64,000 nucleotides of DNA from Platanthera guangdongensis (taxonomy: Eukaryota > Streptophyta > Magnoliopsida > Asparagales > Orchidaceae): positions 244,823,447 through 244,887,446 of the forward strand of contig CM077158.1 in assembly GCA_039583875.1 (NCBI GenBank), written 5' to 3'. The notes beneath the pieces are model-generated. The model searched no databases and was not told the origin of the DNA. It saw only the letters and a program-made list of their open reading frames with translations. Each line of letters opens with the position of its first letter. Position 1 is the first letter of the stretch. Below are positions 7,442 to 18,151 of the stretch, piece after piece. Position numbers and translations under genes: made by a program.

Positions 7442-10263
7442 CTATTTCTGTTCTGGTTCCTTGATAACTATTCCCTTGCCAGCTTGGACTTGAGCTTTGA
7501 CAGGGGCATCAACAGTTTCAGCATCAGCAGGCTTCTTGCCTTTTAGATCTTTCTTTTTGAGCTCTTCAGCTTTGATCTTCTGCCTCTCAAAATAGTGATA
7601 TGGCTTAGGAAAGTAATTGCTAGGCTCCTGGGCTGTAGGAGGTAGCTTTCCCATCTTTGCCTTCCTTCTGTATTGAACAATGGCTTCTTGTTTGATCTCA
7701 TGTTTCCTCCATTCAGCTTCAGAAAACCATTTGTTCCTGTCATGAATATTATCCTTGGCAGCTTTCCAGGCAGTTAATATTATATTCCTAGAGGTAGGGC
7801 TCCAATGTTCAAAGTCTGGCCTTTGTTCTGCTTGTTCCCTAAACCTCTTCTTAGACAACCTTGTCTCTTCCTCCTTCTGCAATGCCTCTTGCATGGCTTC
7901 AGTAATAGGCTGAACCACTTTATCCAGAATAACATTAGACTTCCCTTCAGTTGGGCTATACATGTGATGAATATCAGCTTGCACCATGTCAAAATCTGGT
8001 GGAGGATAGATCACTTGAGCTACCTCTGGTTGCTCACCTCCAAGATATGCAGTTTGAATCCCAGATTCAGCAACATTGTCATCATCACAGAGTGGAGGAT
8101 AGCCCAGTGTAGCTCTGATGGAATTAGATATCCATTTGGCATGATCAGAGCTAGCTTTGACTAAAACTCTCTCCCCCTTTATGACTTCTCTAGTCATATG
8201 ATCTCTGACATCATCCTTCTGGAATCTGATTTGACTATCCAAGTATCTGATTCCATCTTTAAAGAATGGTTTAAGCTTTTGAATTTGTTCTGATATGGCT
8301 TTCTGGGAGGCTTGGATAGCAGTCTTTACAGCAGTAAGTTCTTCTTGAAAGACTTTATCAAATTCAGCTGTAGCAGCAGCAGTAGATGTAGAAGGTTCAG
8401 CAGCCTTGTTCTTTAACTCAGTGACTATAGCATTATGAGAAGCAGTCAAGTTGTCATTCATCCTTAGTTGATTTTCAAGAACATATCCTTGCTTCAATGC
8501 TATATCATCTACCTGTGCTTTGATCTTCTCTTGGTGTGTGGCCAAGTATACTACTGTATTACCACCCTTGTGGAAGCATTCTGTCATCTCTTTCTTGTTG
8601 AGATTCATCTCAAACCTGATGGATTTTATATCCTGGGCCAGATCAAATTGGAGTGATTTTTGCCCTTTATCTACATAAGTCTCTATGGCCTTTCTTTGTT
8701 CATCCAGTTTTATTTGCATTGCCACCATCAGTGCACTATAATCAATGGCTGGGGCTTGTTGAATTATAGGCTGTGGTACAACTGTTTGGAGTGCCTTCTT
8801 GTAACTCTGGCTTCTTCTCCTGAAGACATAAAGTTTCTTTTTCTTTGCCCTAGTAGCCTCCTCATCTTCAGACTCTGAGGAGCTGGCTATGTCAACCCTT
8901 TCCTTAGGGCTTGAAGGCTTCTCAGATTGTTCAACTTGAGCTTTCTCAGTTTCTTGCCTTATAGGCTCTTCCAGAACTTGTACCTTCTCCCCCTCAACAG
9001 CAGCATCATCAGTTTCCTTATCAAAATCTGCTTGATCCAGATTGAGGAACAAATCTTCCATGGTGTATTCTTGTGGTGATGGAGCAGGAGAAATTCTTTG
9101 CTCTTCAACCACTGGATCAGGAATCACTTGTACAGCAGATGTGTCATCTCCAACAACATCTGGTACTGGACTATCCAGCTGAGTTTGCTGAGGAACATCA
9201 GACAAATCAGCATCTTCTATAAGATATTCTAAAGTATTAAGGTCAGTGAGTACCTCTTGTATAATGGTGGTGGCTTGCTCACTTTCCAGTGTAGAGGGTT
9301 CTTCTACAACTGGAGGCTCCCCCTGGCTGTGATCCTTGTTGATGGGGCTAGCCTGAGGTAGCTCCCCCTGGATCTCAGCATCAGCTGGAGGAGCAGGAGT
9401 CTTCACTGTAGGCTCTTCCTCTTGGTCATCTGGAGTGAAAACAACTTGTTCTTCACTTTCAGAACTGCTGGAGGATTCTTGTGCCACTGGAGCAGTTTTT
9501 CTCTTTTTCTTTGGAGGAATCTCCTTCTCAGTAACTGCCTTCTCAGTGGTTGGCATTTCCTTTGACAACACCCTGTCCCATCTTGAAAAGATCCTTTGAT
9601 CCATCTTCCTCATATGATTTATCTTGCTGCCAGCAGCAGTACTCATTACCTCTGGTATCACACCAGCTAGGTATAGACTAATTATTCTGCCCAGGTTGGG
9701 CTTCTTCAGACTTTCCTTGATCTTGTCAAATACTATTACTGACCAATTAGTTCTTAAAGTGAAGATTATCCTGGTCATTTTATTGAACATGGAGGCAGAC
9801 ACTCTGTCATGCCCTCCTGTCTTACTGAGTAATACTTTTCCAACAATCTCAAAAGAAACTTTCCTTGATTGTTCATGCCCTTTCTGTTGAAAACAGAACC
9901 TATCTTCATCGTGGAATCCAGTCCACACCAGGTTAAAGCTTCCCTGGTCTTGATAGCCGTAACTTCTTCTTCATCTTGAATTCTTGGAAGCTGTAGAATC
10001 TTCCTCAGACTTTTAGGGGTTACCTTAACCTTTTCTCCATGAACTCTGGATTTGATTCTGTATCCAGACTCATCTACTGCAGCTCCATTTAGAAATTCAA
10101 GAACCTCTTTCTTCCAAATCTTTGTAGGTTCAGAAACTAAGTATTCTAACCCAGAATCTGCAACTAGGGTTACGACCGCCTTGATTTCTGCATCAGCATC
10201 ATGGAAAGCGCCGCGCACCAGCTCATATCCTTCGTTAACGTTCTCCTCAAGCTTAGGTGCCAT
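7442..10263 (-). pseudogene. Envelope-like third ORF of Sirevirus 1 (one frameshift)
   Basis: The ATG at 10263 starts a frame running to 9775; a frameshift near 9930-9950 leads into an 828-residue frame ending at 7442. The N-terminal 250 or so residues look globular and share spaced motifs with the third ORF of Sirevirus 2 (GKVLLSK.., NWSVIVFDKIKESL). They may belong to the plant-transposon-associated domain family, though I could not test this. The rest is long, acidic, Ser/Gln-rich and likely disordered, with an SV40-type nuclear signal PPKKKRKTAP (about 9488-9517), a second Lys cluster and a charged helical C-terminus. I see no signal peptide and no clear membrane segment. Position after pol is why such ORFs are called envelope-like; the sequence does not support an envelope role. 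Confidence 0.75.
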
Positions 10264-10334
10264 TAGGGTTTGTAGAATTTGTCTTTAGAAAAGAGAGGTC
10301 TCGACACAGTAGTTTTGGTCTCGAAACTTTGAAA

Positions 10335-10725
10335 GCGTGTCGACAAACAAAGACAGAACCCTATTTATACCTTTCTGATTTTGAAGATGAACATGCGGGA
10401 CAGCTAACTTAAAATGTGTCGACACTGGCAATAAGTGTCGACACTGACTTATAATGTCTCGACACACATGTGTCGACACAACTTTAGTCAACAGATTGTA
10501 TGTGTCGACACTTGGTTATGTGTCGACACAACTTAACTCGACACATTGTCGAGACTTTACTTAGAAAATTCTGAGTAAAACTTAAGTGTCGACACCACAT
10601 TGGATGTGTCGACACCTTCTTGACATGTGTCGACACTAACATTCTGAAGTGTCGACACCAACATCCTTGATGTGTCGACACCTTTTTCCTGGAGTGTCGA
10701 CACTACTATTCTGTGTCGACACCTT
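10335..10725 (-). promoter_or_regulatory. Second GTGTCGACAC box cluster with TATA box upstream of envelope-like ORF
   Basis: Twelve exact GTGTCGACAC palindromes lie between about 10415 and 10722, between the pol stop and the third ORF. On the minus strand they are followed by TATAAATAG (10361-10369), about 100 bp before the ATG at 10263. The order boxes, TATA, start repeats that of the LTR promoter. Extra boxes 5' of the envelope-like ORF are a reported trait of envelope-containing Sireviruses; the TATA placement suggests an internal promoter. Confidence 0.65.
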
Positions 10726-10754
10726 TTAACTTAGTCAATTTTAATTCTGTAAAC

Positions 10755-13700
10755 TTACTCTAAGTTTATCATTCCTAGTTCAATTTTGAATCTATTGAAC
10801 TTAGCTTCTTCTAGGGGCTTAGTAAACATATCAGCTACTTGATTATCAGTTTTAACATATTCTAATAAAATATCTTCTCTTTCTACATGCTCCCTAAGAA
10901 AATGATATTTAATTTCAATATGTTTAGTTCTACTATGAGATACAGGATTATTAGCTATTGAAATAGCACTTGTAGAATCACAGAATAGTGGATTTCTACT
11001 TACCTGAAATCCATAGTCCTCTAGCTGATGTTGTATCCACAGAAGTTGAGCACAGCAACTTCCTGCAGCCACATACTCTGACTCTGCAGTAGAGATAGCC
11101 ACACTGGTTTGCTTCTTGCTACTCCATGAAATTAGTCTCCCACCTAGGAATTGACAGGTTCCAGTAGTGCTCTTTCTATCCTCTTTGCATCCTGCAAAGT
11201 CTGCATCTGAATAACCTGTTAGATCAAAATCTCCATTCCTAGGGTACCAGAGGCCTAGATAGGGAGTGCCCTTTAGATATCTCAATATTCTTTTGACTGC
11301 TGTCAAATGAGACTCTTTAGGGCAGGCTTGATACCTGACACAAACACATGTAGCATACATGATGTCAGGTCTACTAGCAGTCAAGTATAATAGGGAGCCA
11401 ACTATCCCTCTATAAAAGGTTTCATCTAAAGGTTTCCCTGCATCATCCTTGCTAAGAGACATACTTGACCCCATAGGAGTCTTCATGGTGCTGGATGAAT
11501 CCATACCATACTTCCTTATGAGTTCTATGGTGAACTTGGACTGACATATGGATAAACCACTTTCAGTCTGTTTAACTTGGAGACCCAAGAAAAACTTCAG
11601 CTCTCTCATACTACTCATCTCAAACTGACCTTGCATAAGTTTTGCAAACTTTTTGCAAAGGTTGCTTTCAGTAGACCCAAATATAATGTCATCTACATAT
11701 ATTTGGACTAGTATGACTTTGCCTCTAGATTCCCTAAGGAATAGAGTCTTATCTATTTTCCCCCATGAGAACTTGTTCTCAATGAGGAAACTAGATAGAG
11801 TTTCATACCAAGCCCTAGGGGCTTGCTTTAACCCATATAAAGCTTTCCTAAGTCTATAGACATGATGAGGTAGAGTTGGATCAACAAAACCTGCAGGCTG
11901 TTCCACATAGACTTCTTCCTTAAGATTACCATTCAAGAATGCTGACTTGACATCCATTTGGTATACTTTGAATCCTTGATAGGTTGCATAGGCCAAGAAC
12001 ATCTTTATGGCTTCCAGTCTGGCTACTGGAGCAAAGGTTTGATCAAAGTCAATACCTTCTTCTTGCCTATATCCTTTTGCAACCAGTCTTGCTTTATTCT
12101 TAATGATGACCCCTTGTTCATCCATCTTATTCCTGTAGATCCACTTAGTTCCTATTACATTGTGATCTTTAGGTTTAGGAACTAATTCCCAGACCTTGCA
12201 CCTCTTGAACTGATTAAGCTCTTCTTGCATTGCTTCAGTCCATTGTGGATCTTGTATTGCTTCTTCAAATTTCTTAGGTTCAACTTGTGATAGAAAACTG
12301 GAGTAGATTGCTGCATTCATGTATCTGCTCCTGGTTTGTACTCCTTGTCTTGGATCTCCAATAATCTGCTCTACTGGATGATCTCTTAGATGCCTGTTGG
12401 CTGGAGGCATCCTTACTTCTGGTTGAACCACTTCAGCATCTCCATCATGCTGTATTCCTTGTATTTCTTCAGTAATTAGCACATGTAGTTCTCCCCCTGG
12501 ACAACAGCTACTGTCTTCTACTTGCTGTCTTGCAGCAGGAACTTCTTCTATAGTAAGCTTGTCCATTTTCTTTTTTAAACCTGTGGGGCTGCATACACTA
12601 CTAGACAACTCATTATTAATAAGTTTAGTCTCATCAAAAACTACATGCACAGATTCTTCTACAACTTGTGTAGTCAAGTTGTAGACTCTATAATCCTTAC
12701 TATTATTGTTGTACCCAACAAAAATTACCTCTTGGGACTTGGCAGCAAACTTAGTCAAGTAAGACTTTCCATTGTTAAGTATGAAGCATTTGCAACCAAA
12801 GATCCTGAAATAGGATAGGTTTGGTTTCCTGCCTTTCACAACTTCATAGGGGGTCTTGTTGAGCCCTTTAGTGATGGTAGCCCTATTTATAACATGGCAT
12901 GCAGTATTAACTGCTTCAGCCCAGAAATATTCTAGCAGTGATGTATCACTTAATAGGGTCCTACCAGCCTCTATTAAGGTCCTATTCTTCCTCTCAGCAA
13001 TGCCATTTTGCTGATGTGTTCTAGGTGAAGAGAATTCTTGAAATATCCCATATTCTTCACATAGTTTTGTCATGCTATCAGACTGAAATTCAGTACCATG
13101 GTCACTTCTAATATTGACCATTGTACTGTCTAGTTCATTCTGAATTTGCTTGACAAAGCTATAGAAGACACTAGGTGTTTCAGATTTCTGTCTTAAGAAG
13201 AACACCCAGGAAAACCTTGAGTAGTCATCTACAACTACAAAGGTATAGACCTTCCTACCTAAGCTGTGAACTGGCATTGGACCAAAGAGATCCATATGCA
13301 AGAGGTATAAACACCTCACAGCATCTTTGTTTTCTATGCTACTAAAGGTGGATTTAGTCTGCTTGCCCTTTTGACAAGCTGAGCAAATACCATCTTTAAC
13401 ACACTTAACTTGAGGATCATTCCTCACTAACTCTTTGCTAAAGAGTTTGCTAATTGTCTTGTAGTTAAGATGGGCTAATCTCTTGTGCCATTTGACACAA
13501 TGAGAGATTGTCTCATCAGCTACAAGACAAACTGGAGAACCATTGTTCTCAATCATAATGTCTAGGTAGTAGACATTCCTCTTCCTATATCCTGTCAAAA
13601 TGATCTCTTGATCACTTGACCTCTTGATATGACAACCATTTTTAACAAATGAGATGTCATACCCTAGATCACTTAATTGACTTATACTTATTAGGTTGTG

Positions 13701-13814
13701 TTTCAACCCTTTAACATAAGCCACTTGAGTAATGGTAACCAAGTTTGTAGAAATGTTACCAAACCCTTTGATGATTCCTTTTTTCAGAACCACCAAAGGT
13801 GACTTTAGGACCAT
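10755..13814 (-). CDS. pol: pol of Sirevirus 1: integrase, reverse transcriptase, RNase H
   Basis: A 1019-residue open frame. It begins in the protease C-terminal half ([11 protein letters not shown]). The GAG-pre-integrase zinc region has [11 protein letters not shown] and CSACQKGK. The integrase core shows [16 protein letters not shown] and [10 protein letters not shown], giving the DDE residues. RT has [20 protein letters not shown] and YVDD (11688-11699). RNase H has [15 protein letters not shown] and FCDSTSA and ends with the copia motif VADMFTKPL. All catalytic residues I can check are present. The integrase C-terminal linker is Pro/Gln rich, as is usual. The true translation start is upstream in gag-protease; the frame is cut off from the protease active site by a one-base shift in an A run near 13785. 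Confidence 0.93.
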   Translation of the reverse strand: MVLKSPLVVLKKGIIKGFGNISTNLVTITQVAYVKGLKHNLISISQLSDLGYDISFVKNGCHIKRSSDQEIILTGYRKRNVYYLDIMIENNGSPVCLVADETISHCVKWHKRLAHLNYKTISKLFSKELVRNDPQVKCVKDGICSACQKGKQTKSTFSSIENKDAVRCLYLLHMDLFGPMPVHSLGRKVYTFVVVDDYSRFSWVFFLRQKSETPSVFYSFVKQIQNELDSTMVNIRSDHGTEFQSDSMTKLCEEYGIFQEFSSPRTHQQNGIAERKNRTLIEAGRTLLSDTSLLEYFWAEAVNTACHVINRATITKGLNKTPYEVVKGRKPNLSYFRIFGCKCFILNNGKSYLTKFAAKSQEVIFVGYNNNSKDYRVYNLTTQVVEESVHVVFDETKLINNELSSSVCSPTGLKKKMDKLTIEEVPAARQQVEDSSCCPGGELHVLITEEIQGIQHDGDAEVVQPEVRMPPANRHLRDHPVEQIIGDPRQGVQTRSRYMNAAIYSSFLSQVEPKKFEEAIQDPQWTEAMQEELNQFKRCKVWELVPKPKDHNVIGTKWIYRNKMDEQGVIIKNKARLVAKGYRQEEGIDFDQTFAPVARLEAIKMFLAYATYQGFKVYQMDVKSAFLNGNLKEEVYVEQPAGFVDPTLPHHVYRLRKALYGLKQAPRAWYETLSSFLIENKFSWGKIDKTLFLRESRGKVILVQIYVDDIIFGSTESNLCKKFAKLMQGQFEMSSMRELKFFLGLQVKQTESGLSICQSKFTIELIRKYGMDSSSTMKTPMGSSMSLSKDDAGKPLDETFYRGIVGSLLYLTASRPDIMYATCVCVRYQACPKESHLTAVKRILRYLKGTPYLGLWYPRNGDFDLTGYSDADFAGCKEDRKSTTGTCQFLGGRLISWSSKKQTSVAISTAESEYVAAGSCCAQLLWIQHQLEDYGFQVSRNPLFCDSTSAISIANNPVSHSRTKHIEIKYHFLREHVEREDILLEYVKTDNQVADMFTKPLEEAKFNRFKIELGMINLE

Positions 13815-13926
13815 CTTTTATTGGAATGTAGTCCTTTAGTAATCCTCTTGTTCCAGTCATATGTCTGGAACATCCACTGTCCAAGTACCATGTTGGGGTA
13901 TGGCCACTTGGACTCACCTGCAAAAC
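13788..13926 (-). pseudogene. Protease active-site segment of Sirevirus 1
   Basis: The frame that follows the gag stop (TAA at 13930) without a shift encodes WYLDSGCSRHMTG, the copia aspartic protease motif, at about 13850-13890. It leaves frame at a run of A residues near 13785, where the pol frame continues. So gag and protease are in one frame separated by a stop codon, as reported for SIRE-type elements, and one indel separates protease from integrase. Confidence 0.75.
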
Positions 13927-13929
13927 AGA

Positions 13930-15969
13930 TTAATGAACCTTAGAACCCAAAGAATTCTTGGGTCCTTGGTACTTGTTAGTCTGCAACTTAACAAAACTAC
14001 CTACTGGCGTTCCACCAGGTAGCTTTCTACTCACTCTGGCACTAACATTGTGCCAACAGTCCACTGCAAAGTGGCCAACTTTGCCACAGCACCAACATTC
14101 AAACTTATTGTACCTTTGCTTAGGTACTGCCTTGGCTGTCTTGTCTACAGCAGGCTTGTTGAATGTTGGGGCTTTGCCCTTGGACTTAGACTTGGACTGC
14201 TCAGTCCTAGCAGGTCTAATAAAGCCCAGTCCAGCTTTACCTTTGTGATGAACAAATTCATCAATTATGGGTAACACTGACTTAGGTTTAGAAAACCTAG
14301 CAACAAGCTCTCTCTCTTTCTGAAGATTGATCTCCAGACTCTTGATTTGATCATTCTTAAAGGTGATAGTCCCCATCTGAATCACTGTTATGTGTTTCAG
14401 CCTGGCTATCTCATTCAGCTTTTGATCAAATTGCTTCTCAAAATCTGTTGCAGCAGCTTTAAGATCAGCAATTTCCTTTGCCTGACTTTTGGCTAGGGAC
14501 TTGCTTTTCTTGTAAGCTTGCAACAGCACCTTATATTCATCTATAAGCTGATGAATATCATCCTCAGACTCAGATACACTTTCATCACTTGATGAAGATG
14601 AATCTAATTCTGAACTAGAACAAGAAACTGAACTAAGAGTTGAACTTTGTATCTTACTGGGTCCTGACTGCTCCAGGATTTTGTCACTCTCAGTCAATGT
14701 CATCAGTCCTTGGCACTGACAGTCTTCTTGTTCATATATTGACTCCATAATATGCATGAATTCTTCTTCTTCTTCAGCAAACAGCCCTATGTAGGCCTCA
14801 GCCTCAGACTCAGTTTCTGAAGAAGAGATATCTGATAGAGTCTTCTCCTTCTTGGCTACAAAAGACTTTTCTTTCTTGCCTTTGAAATAAGTCTTTTTCC
14901 TGTCACTAGACTCTTTCCTCTTTTCAGGACAGTCTGCAATAACATGGCCCTGTCTATTGCAGCAATAGCACACTATCTTTGAACCAGTTGCCTTGCTTGA
15001 CTTTGTCCTCTTCCTGTCTTTCTTTGAAGGCTTTTTCTCCTGATAAAAGACTTCCTTTCCCTTTAAAGTAGAAGGTCTTGACCTCCACTGTTTCTTCTTC
15101 AAGAATTTCTGAAAGTGTCTAGTGAAGGCAGCAAAGTCTTCATCATTTTCACTGCTCTCAGTCTTTATGCTGACTGACTCATCTGATTCTGATTCAACTA
15201 CCTCTGGAGGTGGAGTTGATGACTTATTCCTGCACTTTTTGGGGACTTCTATCTTGAAAGCAACAGTTCTTTCCTTGTGTTCAGTTCTTGTTGATTTCTC
15301 CTCCTCTTTCCTCACTGTCAACTGCATCTCATATGACAACAACTTGCCAAACAGTGTAGGAGGAGAAATTTCTCCCAACTTAGCCATTTCTCTTATGGCA
15401 CAGATCTTGGTGTCCCAATCTTTGGTTAGGGACCTTAAGAACTTGTCATTTAGTTCATAGTTACTGAACTCTCCTCCATAAGACATGAGTTCATTCACTA
15501 TTCTGTAGAACTTCTTATAGCACTCAGTTATGCTATCACCCTTTCCTTGTCTAAAACTCTCATACTCTTGATTTAGCATGGATTTTCTATCTTGTCTAAC
15601 TTCTTCAGATCCTTCCATATACACTATAAGAGTGTCCCACATCTCCTTGGCTGTCTTACAGTGTATAATATTCTGAAAAGTTACATCATCAATGGCACTC
15701 ACTATAATGTTTTGTGCCCTCTTGTCCATGGTGGCTAGGATAATCTCATCCTTAGTCATTTCAGAGAAATCCTTTGGAGTTCTCTGATTTGCATCTAGAA
15801 CAGATATCTTCATGGACACATAAGACCCTTCCTTTACTGTGATGTAGATTCTAGGGTCTGAGGCCTCCATAAACAGCCTTACCCTTTCCTTCCAGATCCC
15901 AAAGATCTCTTTCCTGCATATGGGTAATTTCATGGAACCCAATTCCTTGTGATTCTCAGAGGAACCCAT
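13930..15969 (-). CDS. gag: gag of Sirevirus 1 with two CCHC zinc knuckles
   Basis: A 679-residue frame from an ATG at 15969. The N-terminal third is the copia capsid domain (MWDTLIVYMEGSEEVRQ, LTKDWDTKICAIREM). A first knuckle CYCCNRQGHVIADC lies near residue 335 and a second, CWCCGKVGHFAVDC, near residue 625. Between them is a Ser/Glu-rich stretch and a predicted coiled coil (about residues 470-560, heptad-like Lys/Leu/Ile). Sirevirus gags are long with C-terminal coiled-coil extensions; SIRE-type gag has been reported to interact with a dynein light chain. The length and two knuckles fit the family, and the frame is intact. Confidence 0.93.
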   Translation of the reverse strand: MGSSENHKELGSMKLPICRKEIFGIWKERVRLFMEASDPRIYITVKEGSYVSMKISVLDANQRTPKDFSEMTKDEIILATMDKRAQNIIVSAIDDVTFQNIIHCKTAKEMWDTLIVYMEGSEEVRQDRKSMLNQEYESFRQGKGDSITECYKKFYRIVNELMSYGGEFSNYELNDKFLRSLTKDWDTKICAIREMAKLGEISPPTLFGKLLSYEMQLTVRKEEEKSTRTEHKERTVAFKIEVPKKCRNKSSTPPPEVVESESDESVSIKTESSENDEDFAAFTRHFQKFLKKKQWRSRPSTLKGKEVFYQEKKPSKKDRKRTKSSKATGSKIVCYCCNRQGHVIADCPEKRKESSDRKKTYFKGKKEKSFVAKKEKTLSDISSSETESEAEAYIGLFAEEEEEFMHIMESIYEQEDCQCQGLMTLTESDKILEQSGPSKIQSSTLSSVSCSSSELDSSSSSDESVSESEDDIHQLIDEYKVLLQAYKKSKSLAKSQAKEIADLKAAATDFEKQFDQKLNEIARLKHITVIQMGTITFKNDQIKSLEINLQKERELVARFSKPKSVLPIIDEFVHHKGKAGLGFIRPARTEQSKSKSKGKAPTFNKPAVDKTAKAVPKQRYNKFECWCCGKVGHFAVDCWHNVSARVSRKLPGGTPVGSFVKLQTNKYQGPKNSLGSKVH

Positions 15970-16065
15970 GTTTCTTGATTTTCTTGAATTTCTTGAATCT
16001 GTATTTTGCCTTACACTGAATCTGCCAATCAGGATCTCCTCAGACTGTTAGTCCTTTTTGAGGAA

Positions 16066-16081
16066 CCTGGCTCTGATACCA
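16066..16081 (-). other. PBS of Sirevirus 1 (initiator Met tRNA)
   Basis: Minus-strand TGGTATCAGAGCCAGG, two bases inside the 5' LTR end. It matches the 3' end of initiator Met tRNA over the first 12-14 bases. Confidence 0.88.
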
Positions 16082-16083
16082 CT

Positions 16084-18146
16084 TGAAAGATATGGTACCT
16101 AAACACCTAGAGGGGGGGTGAATAGGTGACCTAATCCTTTTTGAAACTTTAATGGCAGCAAACAGTTAATATCACAGATTTCTATCTAATTTTATCACAG
16201 CAAACACACAGCATACACAGCAACAATCACAGCACAGCAGACACAGAATTTTATAGTGGTTCCCCAAGCTTTGGGTACATCCACTTTCCCCCTTCACCTA
16301 TCTAGCAGTGTACTAGATTCGGCCAAACTCCTCCACTGTCTCAGAACCCGAACTAGTTCCTATACCTCAGGCCCAAAGCCTTACAACTCAGCTTTATCCC
16401 AAAGCCTACACTCAGCCACAAAGGCCTACACTCAGTCAATCAAGGCCTACACTCAGCCAACAAGGCCTACACTCAGCCAACAAGGCCTACACTCAGAGAT
16501 TTCAATCTCCTACACTCAGGCTTTCAAGCCCTACCCTCAGCCTTTATAATTACAGGCATACAATTCACTCAGATCCAAAGGATCTTACAAGATAAAATGT
16601 TTATTGAAATAATAACTCAACAACTCAGAAATAAAAGAGGAGAGTTGAGAGTTTCTTGATGAGTTCTTGGAAGAACTCAGCTGGATCCAATCTGACTTAG
16701 CTTTCTTCAAAGCTTCTTGAAAGTAGAACTGAATAAGAATGAATCCTTCTGCAGTTGTTCCTTGACCTCTACCACTTAGAATTCAGAATAAATCAGAACC
16801 CTTCTTCTCAGCCTAGTTCCAACGGCTGATTTCTTGGATGGAGCCCTCTCTCTCCAACTTCTTAGATCTGCACTTGAACTGCAAGATCTTCTTGTGTTGA
16901 TACTCTATGTACCACTTTTATAACTTGTTTTTCAACAATGTGATCAACAGTTTCTGTAAACTGTATGTGCTTATTTATAGGCCTTCTTCATGGTAACCGG
17001 CTGGTCCGGTACATAACTGTCTTCTGACATCTCTGACAGGTGCTGTAGACCGGCTGGAACGGCAGCTGTCAAGTCATCCAGTCAATTCTTGAAAATCTCT
17101 AACTGTCTGAAAGTGTCGAGACTTTTTGTCTTTAAGTGTCGACACTTATAGACCAAGTGTCGACACAAGTTGTGTAAGTGTCGACACAAGTCTACAAGGT
17201 GTCGACACAACTCCTTGTATGTCTCGACACATATTCTTCTTCATGTGTCGACACTGAAGTTGAGTGTCGACACAAGTACTTGATCTTCTATCTTTAGCTG
17301 TATTCTTCTAAGTGTCGACACATCTCCTTTGTGTCGACACAACTTCTTGTGTTGAATCTGTTAAGTGTCGACACTGCTTCTTGGTGTCGACACATAGTCT
17401 TCTATGTTGATACTTGCTAAGTGTCGACACAGCTCCTTGTGTCGACACAGCTCCTTGTGTCGACACTTGATTCTTCTGTCGAGACTTCAGCTGAGTGTCG
17501 ACACTTTCCCTTAGTGTCGACACTTGTACTTAGAATATTTTGTTGATAATTCTGTTCTTTGTTAAGTGTCGACACAGCTCCTTGTGTCGACACTTTCTTC
17601 AAGTATAGAGTCTTCAGCTGAGTGTCGACACATTGTTCTGGGTATCGACACTTACTTCATGTGTTGACTCTTCTGTTGAGTGTTGACACTTTGTTCTTGG
17701 TGTCGACACTTTCACTTAGTCTCTGCAGTCTTTTGCTGAGTGTCGACACAGCTCCAAGTGTCGACACTTTCTGGTGTAGACACTGCTTCACTGGGTGTCG
17801 ACACAGCTCCTTGTGTCGACACTTTCTGTCTGCACTTTTCTTCATTGAGTGTCGACACAGCTCCAAGTGTCGACACTTTCTGTCTGGTGTCGACTCTGCA
17901 TCCCAGGTGTCGACACAATGACTCCAAGTGTCGACACTGCTTGTCTGGGTGTCGACACAAGTCTTCTTGAGTGTCGACACTTTCCCTCTGGGTGTCGACA
18001 CATGGACTTAGAAACTTTTTGCTTCAGTCCAATAATTACTTAACCTGCACAAGTAAACTCAACATACATCAAATACATTATGATGTATATCATTGAGTTG
18101 GGTGAGGCTTCTTCAAATCAGGTATATTTAATCAATGTACCCAATA
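16084..18146 (-). repeat. 5' LTR of Sirevirus 1
   Basis: Pairs with 5097-7141. It ends CCCAATA where the other copy ends CCCAACA, so one terminal base has mutated. It contains the second palindrome array (17110-18001); one extra box pair near 17440-17460 accounts for part of the 18-bp length difference. Confidence 0.92.
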
Positions 18147-18151
18147 GAGAT

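Larger units (their letters stand above)
5097..18146 (-). mobile_element. Sirevirus 1: Ty1/copia SIRE/Maximus-type element with envelope-like ORF
   Basis: The target duplication GAGAT at 5092-5096 and 18147-18151 is exact, and removing the element restores the gypsy A RT-RNase H reading. The element has LTRs of about 2.05 kb, an initiator-Met PBS, gag, protease, integrase, RT, RNase H and a third ORF before the 3' LTR. Integrase before RT defines Ty1/copia; the long two-knuckle gag, the third ORF and the palindromic repeat boxes are Sirevirus traits. Two frameshifts are visible, one in the protease and one in the envelope-like ORF. The other frames are full length. Confidence 0.93.

Noticed and set aside
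13930..13990. Short intron across the Sirevirus 1 gag stop
   Set aside because: The only donor-like site would give an intron of 24-28 nt, too short for the plant spliceosome.
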